The translations under genes were made by a program, and so were the position numbers. Of a DNA stretch of 64,000 bases, positions 31,855 to 41,899 are shown one piece after another (the first letter of the stretch is position 1; each line of letters begins with the position of its first letter). The notes under the pieces are model-generated. The model had not been told where the DNA came from and ran no database searches. It saw only the letters and a program-made list of their open reading frames with translations. The stretch comes from Dipteris shenzhenensis (taxonomy: Eukaryota > Polypodiophyta > Polypodiopsida > Gleicheniales), in NCBI GenBank assembly GCA_047967505.1, contig CM106538.1. One strand, written 5' to 3'.

Positions 31855-32811
31855 CTATGCATATGAGCCGTCATTGGCCACAAGAAAAGAACTATCACCA
31901 GAGGAGGCAACAAGTATGACATCTTCATTATCTTCATCACTGCTAATCACAGCATTGAGCTCCTCAAGTTTAGCCTTGCCCTTGGTGTCTTTAGCATCTC
32001 TTTTCGCATCTTTGTCCTCTTCTTTTCTTTCCTTATCCCTGCCTTTGTTTTTCAGCTGAAAACAGTCCCTTTTAATATGCCCCTTCTTATGGCAGTAGTG
32101 GCATTCAAGGTCCTTCCGAGGATGGGATTGACTGCGAGATTTCCCTTTATTTTGGTTTTCCCCTCTATTTTGCTGCCTACCTCTGCCCACAGCCAATGCA
32201 CTTGCATTCTTATTTTCACTGCTATTCTTACGCCTCACCTCTTCCTGCAGAAGAGTGCTTTCCACATCTTGGCATGACAATCCTGTGAAAGCAGGGGCTA
32301 AATTGCTTATGGCTGTAGCAAAAGTATCCCAACTATCAGGGAGGGTACTCAAGAGAAATATGGCCTTCACCTCATCATCAAAATTCATTTTCTGATTTGT
32401 GAGTTGGCTGAATATAGAGTGAAATTCATTGAGGTGAAGTGAGAGGGCTGTCCCCTCTTTCATGCTTAGTTTCATAAGCCTCTTCAACCAAAACACTTTA
32501 CTAGCTACACTCTGACTCTCAAAAAGGGACTCAAGTTTTTTCCATAAGCTGTAAGCGGTGGCTTCATTCTCTACATTGAAGTAGATCTTCTTTGAGATGG
32601 TTAAAAGAATGGTACTCTTGGCCTTCTCATTCATGGTTTCCCACTGAAGGTCACTAACTTCATCGGCGGGCTTGATCCATTTATACTTGATAGGCATATT
32701 TTGATCTTTCTGGACCAACACATTATATATTTGGTTCTTCCAATAAGAGAAATTTGCATTCCCCTCCAACTTCTCGATGTTCCAATAGTTACCTTCGTTG
32801 CTTGAAGACAT
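31855..32811 (-). CDS. Copia gag, intact up to a TAG
   Basis: The ATG at 32811 opens MSSSNEGNYWNIEKLEGNAN. The UBN2-type gag core follows (ATAYSLWKKLESLFESQS, LNEFHSIFSQL, LLSTLPDSWDTF). An RGRGRQQ-like basic segment precedes a perfect zinc knuckle CHYCHKKGHIKRDC, and an acidic/lysine-rich tail ends at TAG 31855-31857. The TAG stands directly before the protease block DWLLDSGAS, where a CAG codon would keep the polyprotein open; a nonsense mutation is likely. A programmed leaky stop is possible but unusual for copia. The gag itself could make virus-like particles. Confidence 0.92.
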   Translation of the reverse strand: MSSSNEGNYWNIEKLEGNANFSYWKNQIYNVLVQKDQNMPIKYKWIKPADEVSDLQWETMNEKAKSTILLTISKKIYFNVENEATAYSLWKKLESLFESQSVASKVFWLKRLMKLSMKEGTALSLHLNEFHSIFSQLTNQKMNFDDEVKAIFLLSTLPDSWDTFATAISNLAPAFTGLSCQDVESTLLQEEVRRKNSSENKNASALAVGRGRQQNRGENQNKGKSRSQSHPRKDLECHYCHKKGHIKRDCFQLKNKGRDKERKEEDKDAKRDAKDTKGKAKLEELNAVISSDEDNEDVILVASSGDSSFLVANDGSYA

Positions 32812-33915
32812 AATGATAAGCCCAAATAGAAGCAAATAAATACACCTAAGGCATAGAGAGCCTCAAAGTCACGTGCTATGACTTAATGCAATGTTGTCCA
32901 CTCTCCAAAACTGTAAAAAAAAACAGTAAAAAAAAACTCTTAAAAAAAATCCCCAAATCTCTTCCAAAATTGGCCTGTACTTGTACAAAACTGTCACAAA
33001 GGTCCCCGAGCCTTGACAAGTGACCAAATGTCACGATAGAATGAATGATCAAGTGACACAAATATCCCAGATTGTTTAGCAGGTGTTTGGGCAAACTCTC
33101 CCACCTTAAGTAGGCATATAAACACTGTCACAAGGCTAAACTCAGAACTAAACTGAGTTTTCACACTCTCCCAGAGTGTACAAATGTGCTGTCCACAAAA
33201 AGAAGCATTTACCCAAAAAGGACCTGATTGCAAAATCTCCTCTTTTGTCACTGCATTTGACACATAGACATGTAAATCCCCTTCCAAAACTATTTACAAC
33301 GGCCAATGACACCAATTTGAGCAAAAGCCCTTTGTTTTGGCATCTATTGAAGAGAAATTTCGTCAAATAGGCACCCACAAGTGCATACAAGCACTCTAGC
33401 GTCAAAAGCCCCAAATTTCTTGCATGCAATTTCTCCAAATTCCGAGAATGCACCACAATGTGCACCCAATCTTCAAATTTCTACCCAATGTGACCAAATG
33501 TCACACAATCCAGCTGCCCACTTGACAAATGTCAAGTGTACGAAGGGCATAGAACAGCAGCGGAGCGTAACCTAGCTTGACGTTGTATGGGCCTTGATGC
33601 TGTACGGATGAAGCCACACATTGTACGAGACATACGGTTGGCGTTGTGCAAGCCAACACGTTGTACGGACGAAGCCACACATCGTACGGAACATAGGATT
33701 AGAGTTATACGGGCAAGTACGCTGTACGGAAGCAAAAGATATGCATTGTATGGAACGTATGATTAGAGTTGTATGGGCAAGTACGCTGTACGAAAGTAGT
33801 AGATACGCATTGTATGGTATGTATGATTGGAGTTGTATGGGTCAGTACGCTGTAGGAGGCAGAAGGGGAACTTCTCGGCTGAGGGTGAGGACGCAAGATA
33901 GAGTTGATGAACCTG
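32812..33915. other. Copia 5' leader with 63-bp tandem repeats
   Basis: About 1.1 kb of noncoding leader separates PBS and gag, unusually long for a 4.4-kb element. Its PBS-proximal part (33590-33860) contains about four tandem units of 62-64 bp. Their phase is marked by CGCTGTACGG-type words at about 33596, 33658, 33720, 33784 and 33848. The gag-proximal part has A-runs but no coding signal. Confidence 0.75.
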
Positions 33916-33927
33916 GCTCTGATACCA
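33916..33927 (-). other. Primer-binding site, tRNA-iMet
   Basis: The minus strand reads TGGTATCAGAGC, the exact canonical site, two bases (AC) inside the 5' LTR, which is normal spacing for copia elements. Confidence 0.92.
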
Positions 33928-33929
33928 GT

Positions 33930-34130
33930 TGAAGCGGAAGTGAGTGGAGGAGAGTAAGACTAAAACCACAAGAGTGGTGGGTGTGAATGCAGAAGCGAGG
34001 GCACACCACAACCCTCAAGAGTATATTAGGATAGGCACTAGGGTGGAACCAGTTCAGAGTGAACCGTGTTCACACTGTAACCTGTAATAAAAAGGTGTAT
34101 ATGAGGTGGCACAGGGCCTTAACCCCAACA
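33930..34130 (-). repeat. 5' LTR of the young copia element
   Basis: 201 bp, 199 of them identical to the left LTR. The flanking TTTGT at 34131-34135 repeats the bases before the left LTR (29716-29720), proving a single insertion event with both ends intact. Confidence 0.97.
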
Positions 34131-34135
34131 TTTGT

Positions 34136-36110
34136 ATGGTCCCACAATAATCTAATTATGATGAGAGAAGATTGGTATTAGAAGCACTTACTTGACTATC
34201 GTGTATGAAGTTGGCCATGGCTCCACAATCATACGTGACTCTCTTTGAATCGATGTGTTCCACACAAAAATGTTGGCCATAATGCACTGTATGAAGTTGG
34301 CCATGACTTCACAATCATATGTGACTCTTTTTGGATCAATGTGTTCCACATAAAAATGCCATCCATATGACCATAATACACTGTAATTTTCGTACTACAA
34401 AAGAACATCATTAAAACAATGAAGATTGATTTTAAAGCGATGTGACCATGAATAAATTGATTGAGTGAAAAGGTAGGAAGTTTACATGTACCATTTTACA
34501 TCCTCGTGCAAACTCTTGCTCTCGCTCAATTACTATATCCCCATCATCTTTGGCTTTCCGAAGAGCCTATTGTAGCCAATCCATTGATAGAAGATTCACA
34601 ATTTCTACCAATCATTCAAAGCTAAATAAAATATAGTCAAGGTGATATCATAATAAGCATACCTCACACTGCCACTAATCTTGTTATTGTAGATATTTAT
34701 ACAGACATCTTTTGATAAGCATCCTTTCACTACTGTAATTGAGAGGATAAACTAGTGAAGAAACGAACAAGTTATAGCAATGCATCACAATCATAGCTAT
34801 ACTAAGCATGAGGACAATTGTAATTCTAGCAAGTATCCAAGCATGTAAAACAAGAACTTGGACCAATCATGGGACCTGAGACCACTAAGCTTATTGTTGT
34901 TTGAAAAGACTCCTTTCAAGCAATGGGGGACGAGAATTTTCCGAGCAAAATCTTCTGAGCGTTCGAGCGAAGGAAAAAAAAAGCTTCCAACTATATAAAA
35001 ATATGGCAAAAATAGATCCGAACAAAACATAGTTTCCGTTAGAAATATGCAAAGTATTATAGCAATGCCCATTTTATACAAAAATCTTTACATGAATCTT
35101 TGGGAATGGTGAGTAACATAATGGGATGACTTTTGAAGAAACCCACATGTAGAGTAGACTTCTCTATGAAAATTCCCTTATGATTCTTCTTACAACTTTT
35201 ACTTAATAGGGGGTGACATTGAAAAACCCCCTCATGAAAGGGTTTATCCAAAGAGAACTCATTAAAACAAGCCATCAAGGTAGTTTCGCCAACGAAACCC
35301 CTTTGAAGTAGGTCTTCCAAGGTAGTTTGGCTGGCGAAACTACCATGGACAACACTTTTAAAACTGGCATAACTTTCACATTGAATGTCCAAATATAGTC
35401 ATTCAGCCACTCAAATTGATCGGAAAACCCCATTTGAGAACATCTATGGGGTTATATTTTGAAAAATATTGCATATATAGTATTAAATATTAAATATTTA
35501 CTATAAGAGTAATATATAAGCCCAAATTAATGCTTATTTATAGCAATTTAAACTTCTTTAGAAACATATCCATAAATATCTTGTTATTTATGCTATTAAA
35601 ACACTAGAAAGCTCTTACCATATTGATATAAATGTGTTTAATAAGTGATTATATATGTATAATATTATTACATTGAGCGTGATTATGAGGGATGTTCCTT
35701 AAAAGAATTATTTTTCAACACTTTTTAAAAGGAATAATAGGGGCACAAAGGATGTCTATGAACAAGAAAATTTATGTTATGTAAAATTGAATGAGTGACA
35801 ATTCTGTACATTTTTATAATAAAGGGATCTAGTTCTAGTGAAAATAAAAGTGTAAAAACCATGTTTCCTAAGTAAATACAAATTTTTAAATCTCTTGAAA
35901 AACACGCTCGGATAAACCTGCTCATAGGTTTTTGCTCATAAAATTGACGCACCCCAAGCAATGCATGTGTCTTGTCGGTGTCCAAAGGAGGCAATGTCTA
36001 CCTTGATTGTTCCCTCCTCTCACTTGGAGAGTATCCATGGTGCTTTTAGGAGACACTTTTGGTCCATACATTTGGGACCACACGTCAGACACCTATCCAT
36101 GGCTTGCAAG
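34136..36110. other. No gene seen; short tandem repeat
   Basis: An 86-bp tandem repeat lies at 34200-34370, sharing TATGAAGTTGGCCATG and GATGTGTTCCACA. The rest is AT-rich with no recognised product. Confidence 0.45.
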
Positions 36111-36111
36111 T

Positions 36112-36344
36112 CAGAGAAAAGAGAGAAAGAGAGGAAGAGAGGATGAAGGGAAAGTGAGGAAAAGAGAGAAAGAGAGAAAGAGAGGAAAGAGAGAAAAAGA
36201 GGAAACGAAAAAGAGGAAGAGAGAAAAGAGAGAGAAGAGAGAAAGAGAGGAAGAGAGAAAAGAGAGAGAGAGAGAGAAAATAGAGAAAGAAAATAGAGAA
36301 AGAGAGGAAGAGAGACAAGAGAGAAAGAAAAAGAAAGAAAGAGA

Positions 36345-36408
<64 letters not shown>

Positions 36409-36545
36409 GAAGAGAGAAAAGAGACGAAAAGAGAAAGAGAGGAAAAGAGAAAAAGAGAGAAAGAGGAAGATAGAATGAGAGAAAGAGAGGAAGAGCGAGA
36501 GAGAAAGAGAGGAAGAGGAAAGAGAGGAGAGAGAAGGAGAGGAAG

Positions 36546-36623
<78 letters not shown>

Positions 36624-36624
36624 T
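36112..36624. repeat. GA microsatellite/minisatellite, about 510 bp
   Basis: Almost pure purine on plus: long (GA)n runs at 36347-36402 and 36550-36617 embedded in GAAAGAGAGGAAGAG units. Arginine/glutamate- and serine/leucine-rich open frames of about 200 codons on both strands result from the composition and are not genes. Long GA tracts can form triplex DNA and bind GAGA-binding (BBR/BPC) proteins; whether this one does is unknown. Confidence 0.85.
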
Positions 36625-37314
36625 GAGAGTGAAGGGAGATAAGGGTCCTACGCCCATCAGATGGCCATTGCAACATTAAAATAAAATAAGAAGAGAGATT
36701 AATAGAAGTTCATTACCTAGAGCTTAAGAATGAGAGATGACCTCGAAGCACAAGAGAGAGATTTTGACCGGCTCCCCTATAAAACAAAGCAAACACATCA
36801 TGAAAAAAAAAAGGTGGGTGAAGAAAAAACTAGTGGGAGCAACAAAGGAGAGAATTTTCAAGGGAAAGCCCTACTACAAGCAAGAAACTAGAGCAAAGGA
36901 GAAACCAAACAATCACAACAAGAGGTATGGTCCTTTACCACATCTTGCTATCCCTTATGGTTCTTCTTAGAGAAAAAAGAGAGGGAATCTAGAGGGAAAG
37001 TAGAGGAAAACTTGAGGGAAAGTAGAAAGGACATAGCAAAAGAATAACTTAGAAAGCATGAACTTAGAAATGAAAGAAAAAGAAGAGAAACACATACCTT
37101 GAAGGAAAGGGAGGAAGAGGTTTGTTGCAAAACCTGGAAGTGGAGAAGATGGAGAACTAGGAGGTAGGGAGAAGTTTCGTTTGTAGGGATTTCTCGGGGG
37201 ATGCAAAATGCAGTCGAATGGAGGGCAAAAACGGGCTAAACAATGGAAATAGAGTGTGAGGCACCACGGGAGAGAAAGTGCACCAGTTTTCAGCCATTTT
37301 CACCTAGGAATCGT

Positions 37315-37480
37315 TGGTCTATACCGATGGTTCTAAAGCATAGTGCTAGTATAAAATTACACTTAATCGTCGGTATATACGAATAGAAATAGGGTTTGAT
37401 GTCGGTATATATTGATGGATAAGGGGTTTGGAAATATACCAATGGAAATAGGGTCGAAAGTCATTATATACTAATGAAAT
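37315..37480. repeat. Internal copies of the CACTA-like motif
   Basis: TATACCGATGG, TCGGTATATACGAA, GTCGGTATATATTGATGG and ATATACCAATGG recur about every 30-50 bp. They resemble the subterminal motifs at both ends of the element and may mark an old internal boundary or a second, nested element. Confidence 0.5.
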
Positions 37481-37639
37481 GGGGCACTTTCCTAAATTTA
37501 ATGGATGCTTGGGTGATTTTAGAATTTTTTGGGTCTTGAATTGGTTTTGTGTTGTGATTTTGGAGGTGTCCAGATGGAGAAGCTCATCCTCTCCATATGA
37601 ATTGGTTTTATGTTGTGATTTTGGAGGTGTGCAGATGAG

Positions 37640-38961
37640 AGGATGAGGGACCAATGCTTGCGAGAATGGAGTGACTTAAGGAGAGATTGCCTTGTCCTTG
37701 CACATGTTGCACCCAAGAAGTTTGACATCAATGCCGTATTATCATACGCCACATGCAAGCATATGGGGAGTCACCAAAAGTACCATTGGTTGTTGGTGGT
37801 GCTCGTGGATCATCGGCAGCAAGTATACAAGATAAGGGAGCATGTGCACTTGTATGCTTGGAGCCTAAGGGTAGTCTGCCTGCTATGCCAGAGGATGATG
37901 AGGGTATGGTAGACATGATGGATTTTGTTTTAAAGGCATCACATCACATGTATATGCGATGTCCATTTCTGAGACCGTGGTGTGGTAGTTGCAATCAAGA
38001 CTCTTGTATGATGATGCTCGGATGTTAAAACTATGGGCTTGCCTCTCGATCTTGAATTTGCAAGCATAATATGGTTGGTCAAACACGTGTCTTAGACTTA
38101 ATTAGGCTGGCACATAATTTATATCAATTGATGTTTTGATCTTGATTTTTTTAACATTTACTAGTATCTCATTCTTAAAGTTTCTTGCATATGTCAATTG
38201 CAATAGGTTGCTCTAGAAGATGTTGCCTGCCCCAAACACCATGCCCACATCAACAGACAAAGTGAAAAAGATGTTGTCAATCATCTCTTGGATCCCATAT
38301 GCATATCTTCAAGAATGTGGGGGATTCAATTTGGGCACATTTGGTTGGTGATAAAGACACAAGGAGTTCAAGCCCTTTCTCCCTTTCCATCTTTCTTCTC
38401 TTTGTCTTCTCTCTTCTTTCTCTTCTTGACAGGTTGCAAGACATGGGTCATAAGCCTATTTCTCTTATAATTTATTATTATATTTCTTTAATTAACCATA
38501 TATGGCACTTCATCTAACTCTCTTAATTTGGGTCCATAGGAATTTGTGATTGTTGTTCTATAGACAAGGAGTACAAATATGCACGAAAAGTAGGAGCGAG
38601 GGCATTTTTTGGAGAGCTAGAGTGTCAGGGATACATTGATTGGGCTACAGTGGTTAGTCGTCATGTAAGTCCACTCATGTAAGTCCACTCCAATCATCAT
38701 TGTTCTCAAGCATGTTTGATCATACCATTGATTTTACAATTATTATGCAATCTTATTTTTTTAATTGTTTTGTTCTTAGGGTGGCCATGTGGAAATCCCA
38801 GGCAGCATTGAAGAGGAGGATTTTGTAGATGGGGGGGGACATGGGGGAGAGAGAGGAGGGTGAGGGATCATGCATAGGCATAGAGGTCAAAGGATCACGC
38901 AGAGGAAGGGATGACTCAAGTGATTTGGATGATATGTCTACTGGTTCGGAGAAGGATATGT
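37640..38961 (+). pseudogene. Unrecognised decayed multi-exon gene inside the CACTA element
   Basis: The plus strand shows several coding-like blocks. LVVGGARGSSAAS and SLPAMPEDDEGMVDMMDFVL lie in 37790-37930, with a probable frameshift upstream. DKEYKYARKVGARAFFGELE and IDWATVVSRH (38562-38664) run into GTAAGT at 38665. They resume in frame after TTCTTAG at 38780 with GGHVEIPGSIEEEDFVDG. The tail has DDSSDLDDMSTGSEKDM and a stop at 38961, after a poly-G frameshift near 38830. The position, ending 400 bp before the transposon terminus, would suit the distal CACTA gene. No family was recognised, so the function is unknown. Confidence 0.45.
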
Positions 38962-39204
38962 AGTAGTTTTACCATTTTGTATTTAGCATACCTTTGGCAA
39001 TTTTATTATATCTCATCTTCAAATTTTGTACTACCCTCTTCGAAAGGGAAATTTTGTATTTGAGATTTTTAGGCAATTTTGCACATTTTTACCTCGGATG
39101 GCATGTTGTAACTCTTACATTCTAATAAAATACATACAACAACGCGACTGAATGGGGCTTTAAAAAAACCTATTTTTCCCAATTTTTTTAAAATCTTTTG
39201 TATA

Positions 39205-39368
39205 GAATTGGCTTATACCAATGCTTTACTAAAGTGTCGATGTATACCGACACTTTACCATGTTGATATATATCGACATTAATACCAATAGATGCTTTAC
39301 ACCCGCCAAAAAAAAAAAAGTAATCTCCATTTGTATTTCCGTCAAAAAATAACAAATACCTTGTAGTG
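39205..39368. repeat. Right end of the CACTA-like element
   Basis: AAAGTGTCGATGTATACC, CGACACTTTACC and TTGATATATATCGACATT are clustered at 39228-39285. The terminal TTGTAGTG is at 39361-39368. The three bases after it (AAA) would be part of the 3-bp target duplication typical of CACTA elements, but without the left terminus this cannot be tested here. Confidence 0.55.
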
Positions 39369-41880
39369 AAAGCTCTTCCATCCTCACTTCCATCTACATG
39401 TAATGTAGGTCTATTTTAGTGATGTACAACCATCCCATATATGCATGGATTAGACCTATTTACTGCCACAATAGATGGTGCAAATACACATAAGGATTTT
39501 AACAGTGAGACCATGTAGAACTACAAGCTAGCCCTCAAAATAAGGCAACATGTGGAGATAGATGCATTTACCTCCTCAGGTGTTCTCATTACAAAATCAA
39601 CCATTAATACTTTCACCTTTGACATGGATTATATCATGTCCTTAGATTGAATTTTCAATTTAGTCTTGCACTTATGTTTATAGTATGTAGTCCATACTTG
39701 ATGCAAATAAGTGGTTTGATCCAAGCCTTCAAATCTATTCCGATGGTAGCATTCATAAGCTCACATGCCTTAGGGATAACTTATGCCATTTCAGTCATAG
39801 TTCAAGCTCCTAGGCCTTCTCGATATCATCTCCTTGATGAGCCTATGATAGACTCCATCTGATGTCACAAATGTTCAGCAATATACATAGTCAACAACCT
39901 TCAACTCATGATAGTTGAGCATATAGGTTTGATATCCTTCCACGCCTTGTTAATTTTTGGGCCCCTTCAATATAGCATGGTCGTAGACTTACTTCTTTGG
40001 ACCTTGTATTTATGTAGCCCCTAGATCTCTCTATCCACAATGACTATGTGGTCTTCCATGATCCACCTATGGCCATGCATCCTATGATACATGTCACTCT
40101 ACTACAACATACCTCAAGAAATGCTTTCATTTCTTTCGGGTTGGTGGCAGCCTTGTTTGTCACAAAAATCAAGTTTGGCAAGGGAAGATTTGTGCTCATG
40201 TATGATGCAAAGTACCTAAAGTAAGAGAAATTAATTTCAATTGATTATCATGCTACCCCAATATGCCATGTAATGCTGCTCAAAAATTTGAATGGAGAAA
40301 TCAAGCTTTTGTCAATGGTTCCAAAGTAAAAGGATAAAACATTTGACACTTAGTGGGGGACTCTGTGTGTGTGTTACCTATTATTTCAATGAATCTAAAT
40401 CTCCACTAATTCATGCTCTTAGTCAACACTTTGAAAGGCCCTTGACAGCCATTAATCCATGTCACTCTATCTAGACTAGCAATATCAAATCTTAGGGGAT
40501 ATATGGAATAATCATATGCCCTATTCTCCTTCATTTTCAATTCTTATCCAAGCATAATGTTGAATCATCTTAGACCTGCAAACAAGAACCCTCAAAAAAT
40601 GATGCATATAAACCTGCATATAGAACACAAGGGTAAAATCTATCTTGACTCAGCTCATATCCAATACAATTCCATGTTTCATTAATCAATCATATCCATG
40701 AAGTTCTAAATGGAAGCCCAATGGTAGATGAATCCCAATGGGCTCAATGAAATCCCACAAGCATGGGATCAAGTCAAGATTAGCATTAATCAAATCTTGG
40801 GATTCTCATACTCCAAAGGAAGAAATTAATGTCAAGTCTAAGGAAAGTAATGAAAATAGATCTTGCATACAAGTACCTGATACCAGACTCCAATATGGAG
40901 GGTATTTAGAAAGAATTTAAATGGATTCACCTTATCTTCTTTTAGTCATACATTATTCTTAGTTCTTAAAGACAAAAGGCTCCCTGGAGCAAAGGAATCC
41001 TCCAATGTAACCTTTCTTCCTACATTATTCCCAAGGAATCCCTAGAGGAATTCAAAAAGAATTCCCTCAATGCCCTCTTTATTCATACACTATTCCTTCC
41101 ATCTAAAGGCAAGCAACTTCCTATAATACCAACCCCTAAATGTAGGCTATGCATGGAAATTCAAGTAGCAATGATAATGAAATATCATGTTCCAATAGGT
41201 CATCAACTTGGACAAGATAAAAATCTATCCTCCTATTTGAGGAAATCATACTATGACTAGAAGCAAGGGTTTCCTCCTGGTATATAATGTCCATAGCTAA
41301 ATGTCCAATCCATATCAAGGAATAATATCTCATCTTAGGGGTTCTTTCCCTTATAATTTACTAATTCCATATAGAGGACTAGTTAAAAGGACTCCCCAAT
41401 AGTATCAAGTCAAAAAGGTCAGCCTAGTCATCCATATACAAAAGATAAAGAAAAGGAATTTCCAGTAACCATTATCAAATGAAATTTCCCATCAAATATG
41501 TTTGATATCAAAATCACAAGTACTTCTAGCATATATATCATATGTTTTCTATCATCGAAGGGAGACAATGGTTCAAGGAATTCTATCTCTCTATTGCCCA
41601 AAGAGTCAATCTTCTCAATTAGCCAACTCAGGTTAATCGGTCTTCTAAGGTTTAGTTTATCTTCATCTATATGCCTCTGGCAACTAGATCCGGGCAGGTA
41701 GATGTATTGACAGAGAATACATTTTATTTGAAATTTGTAATTTTTTCATATAACCACACATTTTGTTTTTAGAAATTTTAATTACCACATAGCAATTTGA
41801 ATTTGGCACATAGCACTTTGCATTAAACAAATGACACTTTATGCTGCATTGTTTCTAAAGTCTTGTAAATTATTTTTCAT
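39369..41880. other. No gene seen
   Basis: AT-rich stretch without recognised protein motifs on either strand. Short open frames lack family resemblance. Confidence 0.4.
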
Positions 41881-41899
41881 GTAGGGTTTTCTACTATTA

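Larger units (their letters stand above)
29721..34130 (-). mobile_element. Young Ty1/copia element lacking integrase, 4410 bp
   Basis: Two 201-bp LTRs (29721-29921, 33930-34130) differ at 2 positions. The 5-bp target-site duplication TTTGT is intact at 29716-29720 and 34131-34135. PPT and PBS are canonical. The minus-strand coding content is complete gag, protease, then reverse transcriptase and RNase H; the integrase is absent. One in-frame TAG separates gag from protease. It is inserted within the probable CACTA element. Confidence 0.97.
28740..39368. mobile_element. Probable CACTA (En/Spm-type) transposon with nested copia
   Basis: The right end at 39361-39368 reads TTGTAGTG, the complement of the CACTACAA terminus of CACTA elements. 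Just inside it (39205-39290) and at the far left (28745-28850) are clustered copies of a subterminal motif of the type AGTGTCGATGTATACCGACACT, in both orientations, as is typical of this superfamily. Related motifs also occur at 37315-37480. No matching CACTA terminus was found at the left, which may be truncated. The element would be about 6.2 kb without the copia insertion. No TNP2 transposase was recognised. Confidence 0.5.

Noticed and set aside
36007-36676. Open frames of about 200 codons on both strands, rich in RE or SL
   Set aside because: They translate the GA/CT repeat in several frames at once; no non-repetitive domain.
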